From NCBI RefSeq assembly GCF_023898865.1, contig NZ_JAGSOV010000057.1, forward strand, positions 62,001-126,000: DNA of 64,000 bases, given 5' to 3'. Made by a program: the position numbers and the translations under genes. How positions within the stretch are numbered: the stretch's first letter is position 1; every line of letters starts with the position of its first letter. The DNA comes from Pseudonocardia humida. Its GTDB lineage: Bacteria; Actinomycetota; Actinomycetes; Mycobacteriales; Pseudonocardiaceae. Under the pieces are notes generated by a model. It searched no databases. It saw nothing but the letters and a program-made list of their open reading frames with translations, and was not told the origin of the DNA. Below are positions 25,133 to 39,146 of this stretch, piece after piece.

Positions 25133-26677
25133 TCAGCGGCGCGGCTGCGCGCTGAGCTGGCGGACGACCGCGGAGGCCATGCGCAGCTCGCCGATGCCGG
25201 TGGGGTGGAACGGGGCGACGTCGGCCAGGCCCTGGATGTCGGGGCCCAACCCGTCGGGGCGCTGGGCGCACAGCAGCTGCAGCGGCGGGTCGACCACGGC
25301 GAAGCCGTACTTCTCGGCGCCGGTGCGCAGGACCTCGTTGAGCCGGTCGTTGCGGGCGGCCAGCAGGTCGAGCTTGGTGGGGTCGAGGCCGGGGTAGCCG
25401 TCGCGGCGGAGGTCGGGGCAGTCGGCGTCGGCGTCGGGCTCGAACGCCCCGTAGGAGGTCATGACGAGCACCTGCGGGCCGTCCGGGAGGCCGTTGAGGT
25501 CGACCAGCAGGTCGCCGTACACCCGGTCGAACGCGGCCAGCCGGTAGTCGAACTCGCCCTGGGTCAGCTGGTCCGAGCAGTCCGCCACCCCGTAGCAGTA
25601 CTGCAGGAAGTCGCTCCAGCCCAGGTCGTTGGGGCCGATGGCGAGCACCACGAAGTCCAGGTCGCGCACCTGCTTGAGCAGCCCGACCTGGGGCGGCAGC
25701 ACGCGGTCGCGGCGCTGCTGGGGCCCGCGCAGCCCGGTGGTGACGGTGGCGTCCGGGCAGGCCAGGTTGAGCACCCGGGTACCGGACAGGTTGCCGATCT
25801 CCACGGCGAGCGAGTCGGTGCTGCGCTCGCAGGCCGCCGCGTCCGGGGTGGCGTCGGGCAGCGGCGGCCCGCCCAGCCGGACCACCCGCGAGTCGCCGAT
25901 GACGGCCCCGTCGAAGCCGGTGACCGGCGGACCGACCGGGTCGGGGGAGAGGTGGTTGGCCCCCACGAGCTGCGACAGCGAGCTGACGTTGCTCAGCCCC
26001 CGCACCGACCCGGCGTAGGCCAGCGCCCCGGACGCGAGCCAGGCCAGCACCGAGGCGAGCACCGCGACGAGCGTCATCCGGCGGGCCGCCCGCGCGCAGT
26101 AGGACCAGATCTCGTGCAGCGGCGCGTGCTCGCCGGTGGCGCGGCTCTGCCTGCGCAGCACCAGCAGGGTGCGCAGCGCGGTGGCGCCGGCCGCGGCGGC
26201 CAGCGTGAACACCAGCAGGCCCGCACCGGCCAGCAGGTACCAGTCCACGAACCCGGTGACGACCGACTCCACCGCCGCCTGCCCGGCCTGCGGGGCGCGC
26301 TCGGCGTCGAACACGGCCGCCGCGGCCTCGCTGCGCTGGACCGGGCCCATGGTCAGCTGGGGGCGCAGCGGGCCCCAGACGGTGAGCCGCTCGACGTCGA
26401 GCTCGGTGTTGCCCACCTGCACCAGCCGGGCCGCGCCCGACAGCGTCGGCTGCGGCGGGCGCGCGCCCACCGCCAGGTTCTGGCCGAACGCCTCGACGGA
26501 CTGGGCCGGGGTCAGCGCGATCGTCGTCGGGATGCCCGCGAGCAGGCAGAACAGGGTGAGCGCGATGGTCGGCCACGCCCGCGACCGCAACGCGGGCCCG
26601 GCGGTGGTGCTCGTGGTGGTGCCGGTGGCGGTGGGGGCAGCGTCGTCGCTGTCGCGGGCGGGGTGCCCGCCGGTCAC
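25133..26677 (-). CDS. Membrane-anchored SGNH/GDSL hydrolase
   Basis: A 514-residue protein. A short Thr-rich tail is followed by a hydrophobic segment (about 28-50), an extracytoplasmic stretch of about 100 residues, two more hydrophobic segments (about 150-180 and 205-230) and a C-terminal SGNH hydrolase domain. Block I is VIGDSRVVR, block III AIGPNDLGWSDFL, and block V AEYGF..VAPFHPTGIGE with the catalytic His. It should act outside the membrane as an esterase or acyl hydrolase on a lipid or wall glycan; no acyltransferase-3 domain is fused. The GTG start overlaps the stop of the phosphatase gene (GTGA), so the two are coupled. Confidence 0.85.
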   Translation of the reverse strand: MTGGHPARDSDDAAPTATGTTTSTTAGPALRSRAWPTIALTLFCLLAGIPTTIALTPAQSVEAFGQNLAVGARPPQPTLSGAARLVQVGNTELDVERLTVWGPLRPQLTMGPVQRSEAAAAVFDAERAPQAGQAAVESVVTGFVDWYLLAGAGLLVFTLAAAAGATALRTLLVLRRQSRATGEHAPLHEIWSYCARAARRMTLVAVLASVLAWLASGALAYAGSVRGLSNVSSLSQLVGANHLSPDPVGPPVTGFDGAVIGDSRVVRLGGPPLPDATPDAAACERSTDSLAVEIGNLSGTRVLNLACPDATVTTGLRGPQQRRDRVLPPQVGLLKQVRDLDFVVLAIGPNDLGWSDFLQYCYGVADCSDQLTQGEFDYRLAAFDRVYGDLLVDLNGLPDGPQVLVMTSYGAFEPDADADCPDLRRDGYPGLDPTKLDLLAARNDRLNEVLRTGAEKYGFAVVDPPLQLLCAQRPDGLGPDIQGLADVAPFHPTGIGELRMASAVVRQLSAQPRR

Positions 26678-28731
26678 CGCGCGGCCCGGATCGCCAGCAG
26701 GGCGACGTCGTCGTCGAGGGCCTCGGCGGAGAAGCGCTCCACGGCCTCGCGGACCGCGGCCACCACCTGCTTGGCCGATCTGCCCGCCGCCTCGGCCGCC
26801 ACCTCCAGCAGCCGGTCGGGGCCGAACTGCTCGCGGCCCCTGCGCCGCTCGGTGACCCCGTCGGTGTAGGCCAGGAAGACGTCGCCGGGGTCGAGGTGGT
26901 GGGTGGTGCACTCCAGGCGCATCTGGGGGACCAGCCCCACCGCGCTGCCGAACGTGCCGACCAGCGAGGCGGTGCCGTCGGCGCGGATGAGGACCGGCTG
27001 CACGTGCCCGGCCAGCAGGAGCTCGACGTCCAGGCCCGCGGTGCCCGGGCGCGACCGGCTCACCATCGCCGCGGCCAGCGTGCAGAACTGCAGCGGGTCC
27101 TCGGCCTCCATCATCACGTCGTTGAGCATCTCCACCGCGCGCGGCAGCGGCCGCCCGTCGCGCACCAGCACGCGCAGCACGTCGCGGACGAGCCCGGTGC
27201 GCGCGGCCGCCCGCGCGCCCTTGCCGCAGACGTCGCCGATGGCCACGTGCCAGTGGGTCGGGTCGACGGTGAGCACGTCGTAGAAGTCGCCGCCGACGTC
27301 GCTGCCCGAGCTGGCCGACAGGTACTCCGCGGCGAACTCGACGCCCGGCACGACCGGCAGGGCGCGGGGCAGCAGGGCGTGCTGCAGGGCCTGCGAGACG
27401 TCGACGTGCGCGGCGGTGCTCTGGGCGTTGTGGATCGACAGCGCCGCCCGCCGGGCGACGTCGCCGGCCATCATGATGTCCTCCGGCGTGTGCGGGCGGT
27501 CCTGTGGACGGCCGACGATGAGCGTGCCGATCGTGGTGCCGCGGGCGCGCAGGGCCAGCGCGATGCCGTCGGTGGGTACGGCGAAGCGCACCGGCGCCGA
27601 CCCGTCGCGGACCAGCCCGGCCAGCCGCTGGGCCAGCTCGGGGGGCAGGCCCGGCGTGGCGTCCGGGTCGAGCACCGCGCGCAGCTCGGGCAGCCGGTCC
27701 TCGTCGGCGTGGGTGAGCGCGGCCAGGCGCAGCTGGTGGGTCGGGTCGACCAGGTGCACGGCGCACCAGCGGCCCAGCCGGGGCACCACGACCTGCGGCA
27801 CGACGGCCACGGCCAGCTCGACGTCCAGGGACTGGCCGAGCAGCTCGCTGGTCTCGGCCAGGTAGGTCATCCAGGCCCGGCGGCGCTGGTCGACCCCGCG
27901 CAGCCAGCGCGCCTCGACGGCCATCGCCACCCGGTTGGCGGTGAGCTCCACCAGGTCGCGCGTGCGCTCGTCCTCGATCTCCGAGCCCGACACCCGCAGC
28001 GAGCCGCGCAGGGGCGCGGTCATCGGCAGGCGCACCTCCAGCGCCGCGGCCAGCGCGGCGCCGGTGCGGGTGGGGCGCTCGGCGCCGTCGCGGACGAGCT
28101 CCGCGCTGCCCGCGCCGTCGGCCTCGTCGACCTCGACCGCGACCAGGTCGGCGCCCAGCAGCTCGCGCAGCCTGCGGACCAGCTCGCCGACCAGCTCCAG
28201 CGGTTCGAGCCTGCCGGCCAGCCCGGGTGGCACGTGCAGCAGCCAGCGGGCCTGCTCGGCCGCGGCGAACACGCGCTCGTTGTCCGAGACGGGCTCCAGC
28301 GGCACGGTGCGGTCGGGTCGCACGCGGCGGACCATGCTGAACCAGACGGTGTGGCGGCCGTCGTTGTCGTGGCGCGTGCCCCAGGCCGTGGCCAGGCGCT
28401 GGACGAGCGCGAGCCCGCGACCGTGGGTGGCCGCGCGCCCGTAGCGCTGGCGGGGCTGGGACAGGTGCAGCTCCAGCGGGCCGGCCCCGCGGTCGGCCAC
28501 CGCGACCACCACCTCGTCGTCGGTGATGGTGACCGTCACCTCGAACTCGGTGCCCGCGTGCAGCACCGCGTTCTCGCAGAGCTCGCTGGCCAGCAGGATG
28601 GTGGTGTCGGCGAGGTCGGCCTCGCGCTCGGGGTCGAGCTCGCCCAGCGAGGCCTGGACCATGCGACGCGCCCGCCCGGCGGAACGGGCGTCAGGCGGCA
28701 GCCGAATCCGCCGCTCGAGCTGAACGGGCAC
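26674..28731 (-). CDS. HATPase-GAF-PP2C multidomain regulator (OsaC-like)
   Basis: A 685-residue protein with three modules. An RsbW-like HATPase comes first (about 5-130: LLASELCENAVLHAGTEF, VAVADRGAGPLEL, HGRGLALVQRLATAWG), then GAF-like sensor regions (about 165-470), then a SpoIIE/PP2C phosphatase (about 475-685: SGSDVGGDFYDVL, IGDVCGKGARAAA, LAYTDGVTERR, LDDDVALLAI). OsaC of Streptomyces coelicolor combines the same kinds of domains, lies divergent from osaAB and switches off the osmotic-stress sigma factor SigB. The same neighbours occur here. GTG 28731 is chosen because the conserved domain starts right after it. A switch for a stress sigma factor is inferred. Confidence 0.85.
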   Translation of the reverse strand: MPVQLERRIRLPPDARSAGRARRMVQASLGELDPEREADLADTTILLASELCENAVLHAGTEFEVTVTITDDEVVVAVADRGAGPLELHLSQPRQRYGRAATHGRGLALVQRLATAWGTRHDNDGRHTVWFSMVRRVRPDRTVPLEPVSDNERVFAAAEQARWLLHVPPGLAGRLEPLELVGELVRRLRELLGADLVAVEVDEADGAGSAELVRDGAERPTRTGAALAAALEVRLPMTAPLRGSLRVSGSEIEDERTRDLVELTANRVAMAVEARWLRGVDQRRRAWMTYLAETSELLGQSLDVELAVAVVPQVVVPRLGRWCAVHLVDPTHQLRLAALTHADEDRLPELRAVLDPDATPGLPPELAQRLAGLVRDGSAPVRFAVPTDGIALALRARGTTIGTLIVGRPQDRPHTPEDIMMAGDVARRAALSIHNAQSTAAHVDVSQALQHALLPRALPVVPGVEFAAEYLSASSGSDVGGDFYDVLTVDPTHWHVAIGDVCGKGARAAARTGLVRDVLRVLVRDGRPLPRAVEMLNDVMMEAEDPLQFCTLAAAMVSRSRPGTAGLDVELLLAGHVQPVLIRADGTASLVGTFGSAVGLVPQMRLECTTHHLDPGDVFLAYTDGVTERRRGREQFGPDRLLEVAAEAAGRSAKQVVAAVREAVERFSAEALDDDVALLAIRAAR

Positions 28732-28908
28732 GGGTGCAGTCTGCCAAGAGCGGCCGGCGCGTGCTCGCCCACCACCCGCAAGCCGCGCGGACCGCGTCCG
28801 GGGCAACGGCGACCACCCCATCGACTACTGTTTGCCGTCGGTGGGACGCGCCGGTGCGGTGGCGCACGTGCCGGAACCTCCGCCCGGTCGGACGCACGGG
28901 AGGACCTG

Positions 28909-33332
<4,424 letters not shown>

Positions 33333-33336
<4 letters not shown>

Positions 33337-33887
33337 GCGGTCGGCAGTTGGCCCGGGTGCTCGCCGTCGACGACCGGCGGGAGAACCTGCTGGCCCTGCA
33401 GGCGATCCTGGAGGGCCTCCCCATCGAGATGGTCGCGGTGACCAGCGGCGAGGACGCCCTCAAGCGGCTGCTGGTGGAGGACTACGCGGTCATCCTGCTC
33501 GACGCGCACATGCCCGGCATGGACGGCTTCGAGACCGCGGGGCACGTCAAGCAGCGCGAGCGCACCCGGCACATCCCGATCCTGTTCCTGACCGCCGTCG
33601 ACTACGACCCGCACCTGGCTTTCCGCGGCTACCAGGCCGGCGCGGTGGACTACATCACCAAGCCGTTCGACCCGTGGGTGCTGCGTTCGAAGATCGCGGT
33701 GTTCGTCGACCTGTGGACCACCCACGCCCGGCTCACCGAGCAGGCCGCCGAGACGGCGCTGCTGCGCGCGGCGATCGACGATGCGGTCGAGGTGCTCGAC
33801 CGGGGCGAGCCGGGGGCGGCGGCGCGCGCCAGGGAGCGGCTGCACGGTGCCCGGGTCGAGCGGGTGCAGCGGCGCGTGGGGTCCTGA
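33333..33887 (+). CDS. Single-domain response regulator with C-terminal coil (OsaB-like)
   Basis: A 184-residue protein. The receiver domain (about 8-125) has the acidic pair D13/D14, phospho-acceptor D57 in VILLDAHMPGMDG, T87 and K110 (YITKPFDP). A helical tail (about 130-184) is rich in Ala, Arg and Glu and has no DNA-binding domain. OsaB of Streptomyces is likewise a receiver with a coiled-coil tail, located directly after the hybrid kinase gene and needed for growth under osmotic stress. The ATGA overlap with the kinase gene indicates matched synthesis. It probably acts by protein-protein contact. Confidence 0.9.
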
Positions 33888-33910
33888 CCCGCGGGGGTGT
33901 CGCGAGGGGG

Positions 33911-34084
33911 CTACTTGCGGAAGGCGTCCTTGACCTTCTCGCCGGCCTGCTTGAGGGTGCCGGCCACGCGGTCGGCGCGGCCCTCGGCCTCGAGGTCCGG
34001 GTCGTCGGTCGCCCGGCCGACCTGCTCCTTGGCCCGGCCCTTGAGCTCCTCGGCCTTGTTCTGGAACTTGTCCTCGGTCGCCAT
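33911..34084 (-). CDS. CsbD family stress protein
   Basis: A 57-residue protein found by reading the short minus-strand frame. It starts MATEDKFQNKAEELKGRAKE and continues VGRATDD.DLEAEGRADRVAG to the C-terminal LKQAGEKVKDAFRK. This is the full CsbD-like domain, a small hydrophilic helical protein; Bacillus csbD is controlled by the general stress factor SigB. It ends 24 nt from the osaB-like gene, tail to tail. Its place beside an Osa-type locus supports a stress regulon, which is an inference. GGAGGCGCGAC precedes the ATG. Confidence 0.88.
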   Translation of the reverse strand: MATEDKFQNKAEELKGRAKEQVGRATDDPDLEAEGRADRVAGTLKQAGEKVKDAFRK

Positions 34085-34186
34085 GTCGCGCCTCCGCGGT
34101 GTCGTGGCGGTCGCCCGCCCAGGTCGCTGTCCCGGCAGAGGTACCCGACCCGCTCGGACGGCACACGTGGTCGACGTGCGGGCGAG

Positions 34187-34951
34187 CTACTTCGCGCGTC
34201 CGTGCGGGCGCAGCACGTAGCCCGCGTAGCCGTAGTCGTCGCCGTGGGCCCGCCGGACGTCGATCTCCCTGGCCACCTCGTCGAGGACGGCGGGGTCGAC
34301 GCCCCGGGCCCGCAGCGCGTCGATCCGGTCGGCCAGCGGTCCGTAGTAGGCCGCCCAGTCCGAGTCGGGCAGCAGGTAGGTCGCCCGCACGGTCCACCCG
34401 GCGGCCTCGGCGGCGGCGGCGTTGGCCGCGGTGCTGCGCATGCCCGGGTAGGCCGGGTCCCAGAAGGCGCGGGCCCCGGCCGCGGGCTGCGGGGTCGTCC
34501 ACACGGCTTCGGTCAGCACCAGCACGCCGTCCGGGGCGAGCAGGCGCCGCCACTGCGCCAGCGCGGCGTCGAAGCCCATCAGGTAGGCCGACCCCTCGGC
34601 CCAGAGCAGGTCGGTCCCGCCCGCCGGCAGCGGCAGGTCCTGCATCGCCGCGTCCAGGGTCTCGATCCGCTCGGCCAGCCCGGCCGCCCGCGCCTCGGAG
34701 CGCAGCCGGTCGAGGAAGGGGGCGTGGGTGTCGACCGCGACCACCTCGCCCCCGGTGGCCGCGGCGAGCGGCAGCGAGGCCGCGCCCGTGCCGCACCCGA
34801 TGTCGAGGATGCGGGGCCGGTCGGGCAGCGGCGCGGCCAGTCCCAGCAGGAGCTCGGTGGTGGCCACCGATCCGGGGGCCTGCCGGGGGAGGCCGTCGTG
34901 GGCCATCCAGAACACGTCGGCCGGGCCGGGGGAGTTCGTCACGACCGGCAT
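34187..34951 (-). CDS. Class I SAM-dependent methyltransferase
   Basis: A 254-residue methyltransferase. Motif I is ILDIGCGTGAASLPLA (about 52-67), then VVAVDTHAPFLDRL with the ribose-binding Asp, and GVLVLTEAVW (motif post II/III). The C-terminal region SDWAAYYGPLADRIDALRAR resembles small-molecule methyltransferases of the UbiE/class 11 group. The substrate is unknown. The ATG at 34951 gives a natural N-terminus; longer frames upstream lack domain character. Located between csbD and a gene-free stretch. Confidence 0.85.
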   Translation of the reverse strand: MPVVTNSPGPADVFWMAHDGLPRQAPGSVATTELLLGLAAPLPDRPRILDIGCGTGAASLPLAAATGGEVVAVDTHAPFLDRLRSEARAAGLAERIETLDAAMQDLPLPAGGTDLLWAEGSAYLMGFDAALAQWRRLLAPDGVLVLTEAVWTTPQPAAGARAFWDPAYPGMRSTAANAAAAEAAGWTVRATYLLPDSDWAAYYGPLADRIDALRARGVDPAVLDEVAREIDVRRAHGDDYGYAGYVLRPHGRAK

Positions 34952-35307
34952 CGTGCCGGGACGCCTCAGCGGCGGGCGAACCAATTCAGCCAGCGGAGGC
35001 GGTCGGGGCGCGCCACGGGTCGGGACGGGAGCGGGCCGCCCTCGCGCCGGGGGTGCGGCGGGGCCGGGTGCCCGCCGGCGCGACCGGGCACCGCACCCTG
35101 TCCGCGGCGCGTGTCGCCCATCGCCGGGACGCGCGGGGGGTGCGGCGCGCCCAGCCAGACCCGTCCCATTCGGCACCCCCGTATCCGACGGCCGCATGGT
35201 CGTGGAACGACGACGGCGTCGTCAGGGGTGCTTCCGCTGAACGGAAGGCGAAAGGGGATGCGTTGGTCACACTGCGTTGGCCGCCCGCTTCGGTCACCCC
35301 GCGTCGG
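34952..35307. other. Gene-free stretch
   Basis: No frame here shows the codon pattern of neighbouring genes. TTCCGCTGAACGGAA (about 35230-35244) is a short imperfect palindrome and GACGACGGCGTCGTC (about 35211-35225) another. Both are unassigned. Confidence 0.4.
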
Positions 35308-36387
35308 TCACACCCCGGGAGCGGGGCCGGCGCCGCGCCCGGCCGCGAGCCGGGCGAGCAGCGGCGCCACCAGCAGCATCGCGATCACCCGCAGCACCTG
35401 CCCGGCCACGACGAACGTGACGTCGCCGCCGGAGGAGATGGACGTGGCCAGCACCGCGTAGACGCCGCCGGGGGTGGTGGCGAGGTAGCCGTCGAGCAGC
35501 GTCGCCCCGGTCGCCGCCGACAGCAGCAGGCCCAGCCCCGCGCAGGCCCCGATGACCGCCAGGATCAGCGCCGTGGCCGACGGCAGCACCCCCACCACCA
35601 ACCGCAGGCTCGGCCGGGTGAACCGCACCCCGGCCTGCCACCCGATGACCGCGTAGGCCAGCTCGACGAGCAGGTCGGGTGGCTGGGCCCCGAACGACCA
35701 CCCGGCCAGGTTGAGCGCGATGGCGACGGTCATCGGGCCCAGCAGCCCGCCTGCGGGCAGCCGGGCCAACCGGGCCAGGCCCAGCCCGACCGCGGCGCAG
35801 ACCACCACGAAGACGAGGTCGACGCCCCAGGGCGCACCGGCGTCGGGGGCCGGGGCCGGACCGGCCCCTGCCGACGCGCCGAACACCACCGCGGCCAGCA
35901 GCGGCATGAGGCCGGTGACCACGCCCACCCGCAGGTACTGCACCACGGCCACGACCCGCTCGTCGGCGCCGAGGTCGCGGCTGATCGCCACCAGGCCCGA
36001 CGCCCCGCCCGCGGTGAGCGCCAGCATCCCGGTGAGCGCGGACACCCCGCGGCGCAGCCCCAGCAGCAGCCCCGCCGCCATGCTGACCGCCAGCGTGGCC
36101 AGGGTCACCAGCAGCACCGGCAGCCACTGCGGGGCCAGCGCGGCGAGCGTGCCGGGTTGCGCGAGCACCCCGATGACGACCCCGATGACGGCCTGCGCGG
36201 CGGTGGTGGCCGGGCGCGGCACCGACCGCGGGGCCGCGCCCAGCAGCGCCAGGGCCGTGGCCGCGATGAGCCCGGCGAACAGCGCGGGGGAGGGCACGTC
36301 CAGCGCGGCCATCCCCGCGGTCAGCGGGGCGGTCAGCAGGACCAGCCAGAACCAGCCCGCCCACCGCCGCACCCGGCCATCCTGCAC
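35308..36387 (-). CDS. AbrB-family (ammonia monooxygenase-like) membrane protein
   Basis: A 359-residue membrane protein made of two homologous halves, each with 4-5 hydrophobic segments. The duplicated landmarks are TAAQAVIGVVIGVLAQPG and LAYAVIGWQAGVRFTRPSL, plus LALTAGGASGLVAISRDLGA and LATTPGGVYAVLATSISSGG. This is the AbrB/YdcO-like family (TIGR03082 duplication), annotated as a regulator or ammonia-monooxygenase relative although it is a polytopic membrane protein. The transport role is unknown. The start at GTG 36387 is uncertain; GTG 36372 is an alternative. Confidence 0.82.
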   Translation of the reverse strand: MQDGRVRRWAGWFWLVLLTAPLTAGMAALDVPSPALFAGLIAATALALLGAAPRSVPRPATTAAQAVIGVVIGVLAQPGTLAALAPQWLPVLLVTLATLAVSMAAGLLLGLRRGVSALTGMLALTAGGASGLVAISRDLGADERVVAVVQYLRVGVVTGLMPLLAAVVFGASAGAGPAPAPDAGAPWGVDLVFVVVCAAVGLGLARLARLPAGGLLGPMTVAIALNLAGWSFGAQPPDLLVELAYAVIGWQAGVRFTRPSLRLVVGVLPSATALILAVIGACAGLGLLLSAATGATLLDGYLATTPGGVYAVLATSISSGGDVTFVVAGQVLRVIAMLLVAPLLARLAAGRGAGPAPGV

Positions 36388-36407
36388 CCGCCCGCGTCCC
36401 GGGCGGG
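36387..36407 (-). terminator. Hairpin between SSADH and AbrB-family genes
   Basis: CCCGCCCG (36387-36394) pairs with CGGGCGGG (36400-36407) around CGTCC, 12 nt downstream of the dehydrogenase stop. Confidence 0.5.
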
Positions 36408-36418
36408 GCCGGTGTGGG

Positions 36419-37822
36419 TCACTCCACGGCGCCGTCGGTGGGCGTCGTCGCGGCGATCCACACCGTCTTGGCGTTGACGAACGCCAGCGGCCCGAACTGG
36501 GCCAGCTCGCGGCCGTAGCCGGAGTTCTTCGCCCCGCCGAAGGGCACCTCGGGGGTGGACTCGGTGAACTTGTTGATGTAGATCATGCCCGTCTCCACCT
36601 CCTCGACGAAGCGCCGCTGCTCGTCCTGGTCGGCGGTCCAGGCGCTGCCGCTGAGCCCGAACGGCGAGTCGTTGGCGATGCGGATGGCGTCGTCGAGGTC
36701 GCGGGCCCGCCACAGCGTGGCCACCGGCCCGAACAGCTCCTCGCGGTGCGCGGGGGAGCCCGCGGGCACGTCGGCCAGCAGGGTGGGCGGGTAGAAGTGG
36801 CCGGGCCCGTCCAGCGGCTTGCCCCCGGTGACCAGCCGGGCGCCCGCGGACACCGTGTCGCGCACCTGCTGGTCGATGGTCTGCACCGCGTCCGCGTTGA
36901 CCAGCGGGCCGAGGTCGGTGTCCGCGGCGGTCGGGTCGCCGACCTTCTTGGCCTCGAACCGGCGGGCCACCCCGCGCTCGAACTCGTCGGCGATCGACTC
37001 GTGCACGATGAACCGCTTGGCGTTGACGCAGGACTGGCCGTTGTTCAGCAGCCGGGACGCCACCGCGGCCTCGAGCGCGGCGTCCACGTCGGCGGAGGGC
37101 ATGACGATGAAGGCGTCGCTGCCGCCCAGCTCCAGCACGCTCGGCTTGATCGCCTCACCGGCCGCCGACCCGACCTGCCGGCCGGCGGGCTCGCTGCCGG
37201 TCAGCGTGGTCCCGCGGACCCGGTCGTCGGCGACGATCCCGGCGACCTTGCCCGAGGACACCAGCAGCGTCTGGAAGGCGCCATCGGGGAAGCCCGCCCG
37301 CAGCAGCACGTCCTCGATCGCCAGCGCGCACTGCGGCACGTTCGAGGCGTGCTTGAGCAGCCCGACGTTGCCGGTCATCAGCGCGGGCGCGGCGAACCGG
37401 AAGACCTGCCAGTACGGGAAGTTCCACGGCATGATCGCCAGCACCGGGCCGATCGGCTCGTAGCGGGTGAACACCCGGGCCCCGTCGCCGCCGGCCGGCT
37501 CGTGCGGGACGTCGGCCAGGATCTCCTCGGCGTGGTCGGCGTACCAGCGGCAGCCCTTGGCGCACTTGCCCACCTCGGCCACCGCCGAGGCCAGCGTCTT
37601 GCCCATCTCGGTGACGGCGATGCGGCCGAGCCGCTCCGCCTCCTCGTCGAGCAGGTCGGCCGCGCGGCGCAGCCAGCCGGCCCGTTCGGCGAACGTGGTG
37701 CGCCGGTAGGTGCGGAAGGTGTCGGCGGCGCGCTGCAGCCGAGCGTCCAGCTCGGCGTCGGTGAGCTCGTCGAACTCCTGGAGGGTCTCACCCGTCGCCG
37801 GGTTCGTCGTCGCGATGGCCAT
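36419..37822 (-). CDS. Succinate-semialdehyde dehydrogenase (GabD1-like)
   Basis: A 467-residue aldehyde dehydrogenase. It has IMPWNFPYWQVFRFAAPALM (oxyanion Asn region), LTGSEPAGRQVGSAAG (Rossmann glycine), VLELGGSDAFIVM (catalytic Glu), NNGQSCVNAKRFIVHE (catalytic Cys), and ELFGPVATLWR. The QSCVNAKRF loop and the length match the mycobacterial/E. coli Sad-GabD1 group, which oxidises succinate semialdehyde to succinate. The cofactor choice cannot be settled by eye. ATG 37822 starts the family-typical MAIATTNPATGE. It lies downstream of the ECF42 operon region on the same strand, 63 nt away, probably as a separate unit. Confidence 0.88.
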   Translation of the reverse strand: MAIATTNPATGETLQEFDELTDAELDARLQRAADTFRTYRRTTFAERAGWLRRAADLLDEEAERLGRIAVTEMGKTLASAVAEVGKCAKGCRWYADHAEEILADVPHEPAGGDGARVFTRYEPIGPVLAIMPWNFPYWQVFRFAAPALMTGNVGLLKHASNVPQCALAIEDVLLRAGFPDGAFQTLLVSSGKVAGIVADDRVRGTTLTGSEPAGRQVGSAAGEAIKPSVLELGGSDAFIVMPSADVDAALEAAVASRLLNNGQSCVNAKRFIVHESIADEFERGVARRFEAKKVGDPTAADTDLGPLVNADAVQTIDQQVRDTVSAGARLVTGGKPLDGPGHFYPPTLLADVPAGSPAHREELFGPVATLWRARDLDDAIRIANDSPFGLSGSAWTADQDEQRRFVEEVETGMIYINKFTESTPEVPFGGAKNSGYGRELAQFGPLAFVNAKTVWIAATTPTDGAVE

Positions 37823-37885
37823 GGTGTGGTGCTACCCCCTCGCAGCGCTCGGCAACACCCCCCGACCCGTGTGTTCCGCCCGCGG

Positions 37886-39136
37886 TCAGTCGCACTCGGA
37901 CAACCTGGCGGTCAGGAACGCGCGGTCGGCGTCGTTGCCGGCCAGCTCCAGCGCCCGCGCGTACTGGGCCCGGGCGGCGTCGGCGGCGCCGAGGCGGCGC
38001 AGCAGGTCGGCCCGGGTGGCCGGGAGCAGGTGGTAGCCGGCGAGCCGGTCGTCGAGGCCGTCGAGCAGGTCCAGCCCGGCCGCCGGGCCGTCCACCTCGG
38101 CGACGGCGACGGCCCGGTTGAGCCGCACCACCGGCGAGCCGGTGCGCGCCTCCAGCACGGCGTAGAGCCGCGCGATGCGCGACCAGTCGGTGCCGGCCGC
38201 CGTCGCGGCCCAGGCGTGCTCGGCCGCGAAGGCGGCCAGCAGCACGTACGGCCCGGCGGCGGGCAGCGCGACCCGGCGGGCGGCCGCGCGGGCCACGGCC
38301 AGCCCCTCGGCGAGGGCCGCGGCGTCCCACCGCGAGCGGTCCTGGTCGGCGAGCAGCACCAGCCGTCCGTCGCCGTCGACGCGGGCGGCGCGGCGGGCGT
38401 GCTGGAGCAGCAGCAGGGCGTGCAGGCCCAGCGCCTCGGGCTCGTCGGGCAGCAGCGCGGCCGCGGTGGCGGCCAGCCGGACCGCCTCCGCGCACAGGTC
38501 GGCGCGCACCGGCGCGGCGCCCGCGCTGGCCGAGTGGCCCTCGGTGAAGATCAGGTAGATCACCCGCAGCACCCCGGCGAGCCGGTCGGGCAGCTCCGCG
38601 CCGGTCGGCACCCGGTAGGGGATGGCGGCGACCGCGATCTTGCGCTTGGCCCGGGTGATCCGCGCGGCCATGGTCGCCTCGCTCACCAGGAACGCCCTGG
38701 CGATCTCCGCGGTGCTCAGCCCGCCCAGCATGCGCAGGGTCAGCGCGACCCCCGCCTCGACCGACAGCGCCGGGTGGCAGCAGGTGAACAGCAGGCGCAG
38801 GCGCTCGTCGGGGACGGCGTCCACCTCCGCACCCCCTTCGTCCGGGCCGGGAACCGTGCCGGGCTCGGCCAGCAGCGGCAGCTTGCGGGCCAGCGTCGCC
38901 TCCCGGCGGAAGCGGTCGGTGGCCCGGCGCCGGGCCACCGACAGCAGCCAGGCCGCCGGGCGGTCGGGGACGCCGTCGCGCGGCCACGTCGCGACGGCGG
39001 TCGCGAAGGCGTCCTGCAGGGCCTCCTCGGCGGCGTCGAGGCCGCCGAGCTGGCGGGTGAGCAGGGCGAGCAGGCGCCCCCACGACTCGCGGAGCGCCCG
39101 CTCGACCTCGCCGGCCGGATCCTGCCGCCCGCTCAC
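37886..39136 (-). CDS. ECF42-type RNA polymerase sigma factor with DUF6596 tail
   Basis: A 416-residue sigma factor. Regions sigma2 (about 15-75: WGRLLALLTRQLGGLDAAEE, DRPAAWLLSVARRRATDRFR) and sigma4 (about 115-170: STAEIARAFLVSEATMAARI) are followed by a large C-terminal extension (DUF6596; EGHSAS..., then TPR-like helices to residue 416). The extension is characteristic of the ECF42 group, which lacks an anti-sigma factor and is encoded beside DGPF/YciI proteins, exactly as here (10-nt gap). The tail probably controls activity. Target promoters are usually the adjacent yciI-type gene. Confidence 0.9.
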   Translation of the reverse strand: MSGRQDPAGEVERALRESWGRLLALLTRQLGGLDAAEEALQDAFATAVATWPRDGVPDRPAAWLLSVARRRATDRFRREATLARKLPLLAEPGTVPGPDEGGAEVDAVPDERLRLLFTCCHPALSVEAGVALTLRMLGGLSTAEIARAFLVSEATMAARITRAKRKIAVAAIPYRVPTGAELPDRLAGVLRVIYLIFTEGHSASAGAAPVRADLCAEAVRLAATAAALLPDEPEALGLHALLLLQHARRAARVDGDGRLVLLADQDRSRWDAAALAEGLAVARAAARRVALPAAGPYVLLAAFAAEHAWAATAAGTDWSRIARLYAVLEARTGSPVVRLNRAVAVAEVDGPAAGLDLLDGLDDRLAGYHLLPATRADLLRRLGAADAARAQYARALELAGNDADRAFLTARLSECD

Positions 39137-39146
39137 CCGCCTGCCC

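Noticed and set aside
34966..35169. Small minus-strand protein upstream of the methyltransferase
   Set aside because: Only Arg/Pro-rich composition, no ribosome site and no domain; treated as gene-free.
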